Part shown: positions 35,601 to 45,588 of the stretch, one piece after another | Layout of the letters: the number at the start of each line of letters is the position of its first letter | Position numbering within the stretch: the first letter of the stretch is position 1 | DNA from: Paramecium octaurelia | Taxonomy: Eukaryota > Ciliophora > Oligohymenophorea > Peniculida > Parameciidae | Assembly: GCA_905182995.1 (NCBI GenBank) | Contig: CAJJDP010000004.1 | Location: 820,764-884,763 of the forward strand | Length of the DNA stretch: 64,000 nt | Reading direction: 5' to 3' | Notes under the pieces: generated by a model | What the model saw: the letters and a program-made list of their open reading frames with translations, nothing else | Database searches by the model: none | Told to the model about the DNA's origin: nothing | Translations under genes and position numbers: made by a program

Positions 35601-35723
35601 CAATTATTAGCTTATTAATTAGATGAATTTTTGCTCTTCTTCATGTTCTTATTTTATCCATTATTATTATTATCCACAAAACTACTCAAATGATTCGTAA
35701 ACTTTTGATGTCTACTTTATCAT
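32603..35723 (-). CDS. IGHMBP2/SMUBP2-type superfamily 1 helicase with R3H, polyQ and AN1 zinc finger
   Basis: A protein of about 1000 residues in at least five exons. An N-terminal helicase accessory region is followed by Walker A GPPGTGKT, the DE box [39 protein letters not shown] and NVAVTRAKK, all UPF1-like SF1B motifs. After the core comes an R3H domain ([35 protein letters not shown]), then a polyglutamine tract, then an AN1 zinc finger ([31 protein letters not shown]) and a final helix [16 protein letters not shown]. Helicase-R3H-AN1 is the exact order of IGHMBP2, a ribosome-associated 5'-3' RNA/DNA helicase. Total length modulo three implies one intron I did not place. Confidence 0.92.
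33000..33190 (-). repeat. Polyglutamine-coding low-complexity tract
   Basis: Inside the helicase gene; on the minus strand a run of TAA, TAG and CAA codons encodes about 60 glutamines with few interruptions, linking the R3H domain to the AN1 finger. On the plus strand it appears as TTA/TTG/CTA simple sequence, which yields meaningless Leu/Ile-rich frames. Confidence 0.85.
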
Positions 35724-35775
35724 TATATTTATAAAGTATAATATAAACTGTTATTATTAATATTTGTGGTAATTT

Positions 35776-36450
35776 ATGGAAATAATCATTCAGCAAACCA
35801 TAAAAAAGATCAATAGAGGATTATTCATTGCTTTGGAGGGCCTTGATAAATCAGGCAAATCGACTTAAGCTAAATTACTTTCATAAAAATTAAATGCAAA
35901 AAAAGTGTCTTTCCCTGACAGAACTACTTAACTTGGACTTATTATTTCCGATTATCTAAGAGGAAATAAAAATATGAGTGATGAAGTGATACATTTATTA
36001 TTTTCAGCTAATAGATGGGAGTAGCAGTAAGAAAATTTAATATATTCTAGCACATCTATTTTGAAATAACTTTAAAATGGAACTAATATTGTAAGCGATC
36101 GTTATGCTTATTCTGGTGTGGCATTTTCTGCAGCTAAAGGTTTACCAATTGAATGGTGTAAAGCTCCAGATGCAGGACTTATTTAACCAGATATCACATT
36201 CTATTTAACTGCCCCCATCGAGGAACTAAGCAAAAGAGGAGATTATGGAAAGGAGATATACGAAAATTCTTCATTTTAATACAAGGTAGGTAGCATTTTT
36301 GATCAATTAGCATAGCAAGAAAACTTTTATAAAATTGATGCTCTTAAAAGTGTTGACGAAATTTAAGCAGAAATTTTGAATCATATTTCTGAGAAACTAG
36401 ATAATACTAGTTTATTATAACAAAAAAAATTGTGGAAGTAGGTTTTGTGA
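35776..36450 (+). CDS. Thymidylate kinase (dTMP kinase)
   Basis: An intronless gene for 224 residues. P-loop [17 protein letters not shown], the dTMP-site [18 protein letters not shown] and the DRY-type signature [18 protein letters not shown] followed by [14 protein letters not shown] are all present, in family order and spacing. The LID region after FYLTAP is short ([12 protein letters not shown]). The enzyme makes dTDP from dTMP with ATP, needed for DNA synthesis, and is cytosolic or nuclear. Length is typical (about 210 residues). It is divergent from the helicase (52 bases) and convergent with the poly(A) polymerase (83 bases between stop codons). Confidence 0.95.
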
Positions 36451-36533
36451 ATATGATTTTATTTTATAATCTCTGTAAAATGAGCTATATTAAATTGATG
36501 ATGAAATAATTAAATATATAATAAAGTAGGACA

Positions 36534-38094
36534 TCACAATTCAGATTTTATTTTTTTTGGAATCTAATCCTTATGCAATGACTAAATATTAAGTGATAAA
36601 TTACTTTGATTTCTAAATTAAGATTCTCTGGAACTCTAAAATAAGGCTTCTAACCTTCAAGGCAATCACAAAATTATCTAATAATATTTTCAATATCAAG
36701 TTTTTCTTTAACTAATTCTTCATCCTTTATTCTGATTCCATAAAAAAAACTCTCACTGAAATTAAAGAGAGACCCAGGAGTATCATTTTCATCTCCTTAG
36801 ACATAATCTGTTTGGAAACTTTTGGGGTAAAGATGAAATTCTATTGCTTTATTTACATCACCTTCATCTAACATCTTATTTAACTTTCTTAATTTAGATT
36901 CAATATGACTTTTCCATTAAATTAGATCATCCTTATTCTTAGACAATGCTCTTATTTACAGATACGTGTAATAGATATCAAAAAATTAGATTTTCTTTAG
37001 TAAGTCAGACTATTATAAGTAATTCATAGTACCCATTATAATTCAGATAGGCAAATCTTTTACATGATAATGTTTGCTAATTTCAATTGTTCTTCAATAA
37101 TTGTAAATGTACAATTCGATACATTATATGCTGAATTAATGTATGGATACACTGGTGTTAGAATTGTCATTACATTATGTTACTTCTATTATTATTCAAA
37201 AAGAGAATTTCTCCAAATTTCATCACATTTTTGAATGACAACTGGTAATTCATTCCATTTCCATTAAGAGAAAATGAAGAAGAATCTTTCAATCAATCCT
37301 TAAACACTGTAATTGGGATAGAGTTGAAATATCTTATGAGTCAGTATTTACCATGAAATTCCTCCCAAATAACCCATCACATTCCCATAGATACCTCTAT
37401 TGATTGCCCAAGCTTTAATAAACTTCAGAAAGGATAAATAAGATTTTTAATGACAGTATTTTGAAAAGTAATCACTTACTTTTAATCCATTTAGAGACCT
37501 GCTAGATTTCTCATCAACCGGATCGCTCTGACTTAAAGGCTTCATTATCTTTTTAACACATGCAAATACTAGGTCGAATTGTATTCCTATATTATAGTAT
37601 GAATATTTAAAAACCTGCAAATTTAAATCTAATCAAAGGAACCATAGCTTCTTAAATACAATACAAATTTGTCACTTTTGAATTAGAACTCAAAATTGAA
37701 GGCAGTTGTTAAAAAAAATGAAGTTCTCTATCTATTTAAGGGGGAGCCAATATTATCAAATCAATGTCACTGTCTTTTCCATTTGCTCCAAATCTATAGG
37801 ATCCAAAAACTGCCAATTCTCCAGCAAATTCCTACTCAACTGATTAATATAGTTTTAACCAACGAATAATGTTCTATCTTAACTCCTCTATTAATTTATC
37901 TTTTGTTTTTTTACTTATTTCATCATCAAAAAAATTGATTGATTGCTTTTACTTAAAATTAGTAATACTTATAAAATTTTTGGTATGTTTGCATCGCTTT
38001 ATGGGTCGTAATAAAAATCTGTTTGTTGTGTATAAATTTCATGAGGGTTTCTAAATTTATTAAGCATATCCTATGGGCTGACAAACTATTTCAT
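36534..38094 (-). CDS. Poly(A) polymerase (nuclear, PAP-type nucleotidyltransferase)
   Basis: The catalytic nucleotidyltransferase motif reads FGSYRFGANGKDSDIDLIIL with the metal-binding D-x-D, followed by PPQIDRELHFF as in eukaryotic poly(A) polymerases. Then VPLIRFKFAGIQFDLVFA, SLNGLKVSDY, FIKAWAINRGIYGNVMGYLGG and FFIFSQWKWNELPVV give the central and RNA-binding-like parts in order. It adds poly(A) tails to mRNA in the nucleus. Introns are seen near 37935 (23 nt), 37595 (28 nt) and 36585 (23 nt); spliced frame arithmetic shows at least one more, probably near 37080-37140, where the model is uncertain. About 490 residues, shorter than animal enzymes, lacking their Ser/Thr-rich tail. Confidence 0.9.
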
Positions 38095-38388
38095 TATTAA
38101 TAAAATATTATTATATGATTAAATTTAAAATAAACAATATAATCATAAATAGTGAATTAAATTCAATACTTAAAAGTATGTTTATATATTTTCGATACAA
38201 TTAGCCTTCAAATTATTGATAATATATCACAATATAGTTGATTTTCTTCTCATATGAGTTTACCTTCAATTTCTTAGAACAAATGCTAAAATAAAATAGG
38301 ATCGTAAATAATTGAGGGAAATAATTGTTTTATATAATGCTTGATGTTTTGGAATATATTAAAATCTTTAATTTTCATTTTTCAAATT

Positions 38389-38880
38389 ATGGCAGAATAA
38401 ACATAAGACAAACAATTCAAGGGAGTTAAGAAGTTCACTTACAGAGGTCTCTAACTTGAAGAGTTGGTTAAACTACCTATGGATAAATTGGTGGAATAAT
38501 TCAGAGCCAGATAAAGAAGAAGAATCTCAAATCAAGGGGAGAAGGTACATGCCTTCTAAAATTTAATGAAAAAGGTAAAGATTTGATAGTGAATATTTAG
38601 ATTAGAAAAAGCAAGAAGGAAACATTGCCTGGTGAGAAACCCAAACCTGTCAAGACTCATTAAAGAAATACTATTGTTGTTCCAGAAATGGTGGGTTCAA
38701 TTGTTGGAGTTTATAATGGAAGACAATTTAGCAATGTTGAAATCAAGTTTGATATGATTGGCAGGTATATGTGATTTAAGCAACTTTAGATATTTGGGCG
38801 AATTTTCATTAACCTATAAACCAACTAGACACGGAAAGCCAGGCGTTGGTGCAACTAAAGGATCTTAACACACAGATTGA
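38389..38880 (+). CDS. RPS15: 40S ribosomal protein uS19 (RPS15)
   Basis: A 146-residue protein with introns at 38575-38600 and 38765-38789. The family core is obvious: [64 protein letters not shown] and [12 protein letters not shown]. It sits in the head of the small ribosomal subunit at the A/P-site side. Length and C-terminus match eukaryotic RPS15. The two introns have the typical ciliate size. It is convergent with the coiled-coil gene at 38937, 56 bases between stop codons. Confidence 0.97.
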
Positions 38881-38936
38881 TTTATGGATTTAAAAGTACA
38901 TTAAATTAATTTATATATATTTTTATTTTCTTCTTA

Positions 38937-40561
38937 TCATACTTAAAGTTTGCTTTCACTTTGTTTTGATGTAGTGTCTTAAACTAAATTCAGAGGTTTA
39001 TTCTTTTCCAAGAATCGTTTATATCTTAATTACTCAATTATTTATTCTCTTTATTTAATGAGACTCATATTTTATTTAAATTTCTTTTATTCTTTATCCA
39101 TTTATTTATCACATTTATTGTTGTATTATTATTTTATGTTTACGAATCTTTTTTCATTTTCTGCGCTTAATTCTCTAATTTTATCAAATTTCTCCTCCAA
39201 TTCATCTTTCTTTTTTTATAAGTGTTCCGATAAATATTAATCCTTTTTAGCAAATTTCTCTTCAATTTTTAATCTTTTATTCCTAATAAATAGAATAACA
39301 TAATTACTCAAACTATTTGAGTTTATCTGAATATCTCTTTTTAAATTATTCCTCTTTTTGTTTAATTTCTTCAACCTGTTCTTTTTCCAACTCTTATGAT
39401 TTATGTAGTTTTAATTTCTTTTTCTCTTCCTTCTAAAATTTTTCAATGACTGATGCTAGATTAGAGTTATAAACATTTTAAAATTAAGCCTCACTTCTAC
39501 TAATCAACAAAGGCAATTTGGTTGACCATTCATCAGATTTTATGTTTTTTTTGATTGACTTATGAGTTCTCTCTGTTTATATTTCTTATAATCTCTGTTA
39601 CATCAATTAATTGTCCTATTCATCCTTCTTTTTCAAAACTTAATGCAATTTTTCCTCATAAATCTTTTATTTTTCTTCTAATACATCCACATATGTTTAT
39701 TTAATATGGTCAACTCTCTTTTATCTATTTAATTTATTAGTTATTAATTACGCTTTTTCGATATTTTATTCAGTCTATAATTTTTTCATTTGTGCATTTT
39801 TATATTTTTACTCCTAAACAACAGTCTTCATCTTAGTAGAAACTTCTAGGCTTTTAGAAACATCTTTTCTGGCGATTTATGATTTCTGCTTTAAATTATT
39901 TAATCTATTCTTTTTCTTCTTTTCCAATATTGTATCAAGCTTCTCCTTATACTTTTCTTATTCTTCTTCATTCTATTCCTCTAATTCTTTTCTTTTCTAT
40001 ATTATTTTTTGTAATAATTTACCTATTATAGTTTGTTGAATTTTTATAATTGGCGATCACTCGATTACACTTGACTATCTATCCAACTTTCTATCATTTC
40101 TGTTGGACTTTTATAAGGCGCATATTCACTAATATTGATACTGCTATTCATGCTTTGATCCAGAGTTTAGATCGATTTGGGACGTTACTATTTTTCAATC
40201 CATTCTTCTCTTTTATACTTATTCCTTTACAAAATCACAGACTTTTTTATTTAAGCGACCTAGAAATAGTGCAACCAGTATCTCTTATCTGTTAACTCTT
40301 AAGATTCTCCATTTTTTTTAAACTCCTATTTGTCTCTATGAGTAAAAGAAATAATTGTACTGCAATTCCAATTAGTTGCAAAATAGGTGTAAATCCTACA
40401 TTGCCTTGCTAGTTTTTGGAGATTAAGGATCTAATTTTGTATTATTCAAATTGACAAGTGTCTCACTGGGTTTGATTTTGAAGTCTTTGAGGAATTTCTT
40501 ATCTAAAGTCCTGTCATAGATGTCATAAACTCACTTACTTAGGATTACATGTTTTTATCAT
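38937..40561 (-). CDS. Coiled-coil protein, unknown (cytoskeletal type)
   Basis: A 509-residue protein in five exons; introns of 19, 25, 26 and 25 nt give exactly 510 codons. The N-terminus (MIKTFYDIYDRTLDKKFLKDF) and a Ser/Asn-rich region with SPTEMIESWIDS precede a Lys/Glu/Gln-rich coiled coil (EKYKEKLDTILEKKKKN, VDVLEEKQKIYEEKLHQ, QVEEIKQKEEQFKKRY, YLSEHLQKKKDELEEKF). The tail is polar. No signal, membrane segment or enzyme motif. The 19-nt first intron is at the short limit but is needed to avoid a TGA. Ciliary rootlet or basal-body filament proteins have this look; this is inference. Confidence 0.75.
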
Positions 40562-41265
40562 TTATGTGGTCAGTTTAAAGACAGATTCTTCAAATCTAGG
40601 TGCTTGACCCTATTCATTTTATTATTATTCCATTATTAAATTAATTACAGAAAATAGAAAAAATCTACAAATACATTCCAAAAAAGGCTTAGATACTATG
40701 TTAAAAATACGAATAATTCAAAGAATTAAATAAATAAGTGTGGATAATATATTTAGAGTTAGTGAGTTATAACTATTCGTGCATATATTTACAAAATAAA
40801 GATCAAATATTAAAAGATATATGTTGACTATATTTTGTTTTCATTAAATGTGTAAATTATTGGATTAATTTTTAATAATTATATCATGAGAAAATATCAT
40901 AATGAAAGAATATAGGCCAAAATATTATATATTCTTGAAGTGATAAGTTTAGTCATTTTTTGATTTTCCTTTCAATTTTGTTTTAGATATTTTTATGCTG
41001 AGACAGGATTATTATTCTCATTCATTTATTACAACATGCTAGCAAATTAAAAATAACAAACCTTTAATTTAATTCTATTATACTGATAATAATAATTTTT
41101 TAGATGCTTATATAGAATTAATATATTGAATCTAACACAATTGTTCATCATTGATTGCCTACCTTATTTGAAATCATTGTGTTATTCATTTCTAGTATTC
41201 AAACAATGGATATAAACAATCAGATAATAATTTTATGATTGATTACTGAATTTAAATATTATATT
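40562..41265. other. Intergenic region, nothing seen
   Basis: About 700 AT-rich bases between two minus-strand genes. Frames on both strands are short or of non-coding composition. It presumably includes the promoter of the coiled-coil gene ending at 40561. Confidence 0.5.
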
Positions 41266-43305
41266 TCAATTTAGTAAATTTTATTACTCATCTTCTATGG
41301 GTGCGAATACAAATTCTTCAGCTTCCCTTAACTTCCAATGAACTTCTATCTTTATATTTTCTTTTATAAATTTATAAATTTAAATAAGATCTTCAACATG
41401 TTTAGCTTCTATTATTCTACATTCCTTTTTGGGGAGAATATTGAAGTTATGCAAGTTTAAGGCGTTAGAGATAAAGTAATTTATTTAATCATTTTCATTA
41501 GCAATTTGAATTACCTATGGATATCCATATGTAAATTTAATTCGCTCTCCAATTCGATTAAGTTGATATTTTAGATTATCAATAAACTCCTATTTGCTAT
41601 GATTTTTCAATTGTATATGAATTGTGGTTTACGCAAGGATAATATCTTGAACACAAACATCTTGAAGAGTCTAAAGGATGTTTTTCAATTTATCAAAATC
41701 ATTTAATTTCAGTTTGCGAATTACAATCCATTCTTACCGTTTCTCGAGTTGATTTAATTAGCAATCAATTTATAAATTTAGATTAGCTAAATCAATATCT
41801 GGATGAGGTTCAAAATTTTGGTCTAGAATTTAATTCGATTAGAATTCTTTTAAGAACTGGTTATTCATTCTTAAATCTTACTTGTATTACATTTAATTTG
41901 ACTCTCCTCTTTCATGAGATGATTAATTAGCATATTTTCTATTTTTCATTCTCCCATCAATAAAATATTCTCTATCAATTCTTTCAAAGCCAATATTGCT
42001 TTAATTTAAATTAAGAATTTTGATTAACTATTTCAAATGATGATGTCTGACAGCCTTAGATTGATCTCCTTGTCTTTTAAAACAAAACGTCGCTTCACAT
42101 TATTAATGATGTTCAATCAATTCCCCAAATGTGTAGACAAATTAACAGTTAGGTTCTCTAATCAATTCAATTTTAATTATGTAATTCCCATCAATCTATT
42201 GACCCTCTTATGAATAGACAGGTATCAAATCTACTTTGACTTGCTATTCAAATATCAAAGAAGGATGAATCAAATCCAGACAGTCATCCCATAGACATTA
42301 TCTAAAATAGTAGTTGTTATTTCCAACAGAAAATCCTCTCACTTAGAATGAGTCTTTGATTCCAATAAATAGCGTGCCCCCTTTTTGATTCATAAATGCA
42401 GAGACAGCTTTCTTGACTATGAATTGATTTTTAGATTCTAAATTGACCATCTCCTTATATTCTATGGTTTCATCTTCAGGAACATGCACGAACTCATTTA
42501 ATATAAACAATTTCCTATTCAAGAGATCCTCCTTGCATCTAACCACCCTTACATCCTTAAAAATTGGAATGGATTCATAATATTCATTCAATTCAATATC
42601 TACAAACTTTTAAGCCAACTCATTGCTTTCATATTCAATAAATTTTTTGATTTGTTGAATCAATTACATATGCAACTAATTTGATGAATAAATATCTAAA
42701 TCTTAAGCCAATTTGATGATGTTATCAAAACACTCTTAGGATTTCTAATAGCATAATAAACAGATATTACATTCTAAGTGTATTCTTCAATTAAATTATA
42801 TGCGGACATATAGGTTTTATCAAACAAGTGAATTTTGATTGATTATGCAAGTTTGCTGATTTCCTAATCATAAATTTAAGGTAAGAGCACCATAATATTG
42901 TTAAACCTAAATTTTTGAAACAAGGTAATCAATAGTTTTATGGTATTAGAATGTGAAACTAAATTTTCAATTGTTAAATAATGTACTTAAGTATCTTTCT
43001 GTAATATTAGCTAAATTTTCTTCTTCAATCAATTTGAGGGGAACCATCAAACCAAAAAATAAGGTCAATAGACACATAAGACTTAGATTTTGTTCTTCTA
43101 GGTTGTCACAACATTCCTACAATATTTACTTGAAATGATCTAAATTATTGGACAACTGATATAAGAGTTATTCTTGTTCGGTCAACTGTTGATTCTCCAA
43201 CAAATGATCAGTCCATACGGTGATTTATTTAAATAATGGGTTTAACTATAGTTTTTAGATGAGATCCAATTCGTTTTTAAATGCAAGGCAAAATTTTTCC
43301 TTCAT
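41266..43305 (-). CDS. Schlafen/AlbA_2-domain protein
   Basis: A 661-residue protein with two introns (28 and 26 nt; spliced 662 codons exactly). The N-terminal 250 residues are helical and unrecognised. The centre contains an AlbA_2 (Schlafen) domain: VPEDETIEYKEM, FIVKKAVSAFMNQKGGTLFIGIKD, then IHPSLIFEQQVKVDLIP and GNYIIKIELIREPN. In other organisms this domain is a nucleic-acid-binding or RNA-endonuclease module. The Glu after T-x-x-Y (FESK-like EYKE) and the NQKGG turn that define the family are present. The C-terminal part carries a SUI1-like KRQEWIVIRKLKLNDFDKL stretch (weak). Protist Schlafen-type genes are little studied. Confidence 0.8.
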
Positions 43306-43351
43306 TAATTAATTATTTTACAAATTCTTGTATATAAAAAAAAAAACTATT

Positions 43352-44796
43352 TCAAAAGGCTTGAATGTTTTTCTGTGAATCTAGTTGAGAAACTTAAGGT
43401 TATTATTGTTAAGTCTCATTGATTAGTGGTTTCAAAGTGGTCTTCACCTCCTCTGTTCTACTGCTCCATTAAAAGATTTCAGCTTCTTTCTAGTTGGAAT
43501 ATTTAAGGATGGATTCCTCGTCGAATAGACTTCTGCAATTAGGACAACTCTGGTGATATGTGGTATCACATTACTTTATGTACATTCATCCATTTATCAA
43601 AGCAAGATGTATGGAAGATATGATTGCAATAGGTGACTCTTACACGTGAATCATCGTAGAACAGGTCAAGGCAAATCAGGCATTGATTTAGTGTCACGAG
43701 TTTCTCGCATTTATTTCGAAGTGCTACAAATTCTTAGGATGGAAAGAATTAATCAATGAGGGATGGAGCATGTTTTAATTCATATTTCTGATTTTCTTTC
43801 TCAGGCTCTTTTTATTTTTTAAAACAATTTGATTTTATAAGACAAAACACAAAGCAGAATGACATCGAGGATAAAATAGTAGAAAGAATTATAATGAGTT
43901 AGCTATTATCGGTATTTTGAATAGAACTTTCCAAGTAAGTATGGTTGTTGGTATCAAAATATATTAGAAAATAGTAATTGATGGAGGAATTAAATTATTC
44001 TCTTAAATTCAGTACCTCTTCGTAGCATTGGTTTATCTGATCCAAGGAAATGTATAATGTCTTGTTATTTTATTATGTAATTAGGTTTGGATTGAAATTT
44101 TAGGTAATGCAGAATCCGTAGAAGGTAGTTGAATTTTGAAATTCTAATAAAACTGATTGACTTTCATTTTACCCTTTTTAGACATCAACATAATAAATCT
44201 TTTTACCCTAAAATATTTATTATGAAGTGAGATCATCTATGATAAGATTGCAATCTTAGCCAACTTGATAAAAATTGCAATTGCAAATTTGATTTTTACA
44301 TTCGGTTTCATTTTAACATACCCTGATATAAAGTGAATATATACAAAATGCATTAATCGGAACTGATTTATTATATTCTAACTATTATATTGGCTTCATT
44401 AGTTGATTGAAATCCAATATATAAAGATTCATCGTATTAATAGATTTGATAGTAATTTGATATTTCTTTGCTGGTTGACTGCTTCTACAAGATGAGATAC
44501 TAAGTTTATCTCATTTGATAGGAAAACCAATTTACGAAGCATCTAATTAAAATGAATACTCACTTTTCATCTGATAGCAACTACATGAAGGTAGTGGATG
44601 TAGGCTTAATGAGGCAAATAAATAGAAAGGGTTGGAGCTGGTATTCATCAATATATTAAGAGTCCAAGGTGATTTTTATTTGATTGTTTGAGATATTGAA
44701 AGGGAGGGTGATAAAATTAATACCTTTGAATGAATTTTGTTAGATAATTGGCGCTGCCAAGAAGCACCCAAGAAAGAGGAAATAACAAAATATCAT
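43352..44796 (-). CDS. Membrane-anchored RING-H2 E3 ubiquitin ligase
   Basis: A 458-residue type I membrane protein with introns of 21, 22 and 25 nt (459 codons exactly). Signal peptide MIFCYFLFLGCFLAAP; luminal region with an EGF-like Cys cluster (CILVCQNETECKNQICNCNF); one membrane helix LIIILSTILSSMSFCFVFCL; then a cytoplasmic RING-H2: CLICLDLF, YCNHIFHTSCFDKWM, SCPNCRSLF. All eight zinc ligands are visible. The layout resembles RNF13/GRAIL-like ligases, except that the luminal part here is not a recognisable PA domain. It likely ubiquitinates proteins of the endosomal or secretory membrane. Confidence 0.9.
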
Positions 44797-44913
44797 TATT
44801 ATAAAATATAAAAACACTTAGGTATTTTATACGGAATTGAAAATTTACAGGTTCAGATGGTAAGGTATTGGAAAAATGTAAAAATCCCAAATATATATAA
44901 ATATTAAATTATT

Positions 44914-45567
44914 ATGAATACATCCTCAAAACCATTTATAATCAGACACATACAGTAGAACTATTTGGTTTCAGCTGATTCCTCTTCATTCGATGCAAAT
45001 ATAGAGAAGAGAGTACAATTTGTACAAGGAGCAAATACTTTTATTGCAGTACCAATTCAATTGAAAATTAGGTCATGTTGAGTTATGATAGCATATAGCA
45101 TGGATTCTAATTTTTCCAATATTATGACAAGTGCTTGTCTTATGCTTACATGATAGGGGCTTTGTTAATAGGGAATATATTTTGGATTTTGTGTTCAATT
45201 TTTGGGTTTTATTCGATTGATGCAAAGAATTCACAGAAAATTCTTAGGTATAAAGTGTGTAGGACTAGGGATATTATTGGGCATTGTTGTCGGTTTTGTT
45301 CACTAGAATTCTGGTCTATGGATATATGGCATATTAAATGAATTAGTATCGCTTGTACCCAGAATCTGAAAAAGTGATAAGTGACATTGTGTGTGAATCA
45401 CTGAATCAAACGGGATTGATTATAATACAAATCACAATAGAATCAGTAGTTTTGTTGATCATGATCTATTTCTCGCATTCCATCCGACGATATATAACAT
45501 GTAAATTAGATATATATAATTAGCGTGGGAGTTCAACGAATATTCAAAGAACTGGGGTGGAATTTGA
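44914..45567 (+). CDS. Tetraspanin-like four-pass membrane protein
   Basis: About 183 residues. The start (MNTSSKPFIIRHIQQNY) and the end (IRRYITSWEFNEYSKNWGGI) are firm. Membrane segments include YAYMIGALLIGNIFWIL, YWALLSVLFTRILVYGYMA and GLIIIQITIESVVLLIMIYF, with a loop YRLYPESEKVISDIVCESL between the last two. Introns of 23, 35, 21 and 23 nt preserve the frame; the 35-nt one is long and an alternative splice through a Gly-rich helix (GIKCVGLGILLGIVVG) also exists, so the middle is uncertain. The small size and short loops fit a ciliate tetraspanin-like protein, without the CCG motif. Confidence 0.6.
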
Positions 45568-45588
45568 ATTAATATCAATTTATATAAA

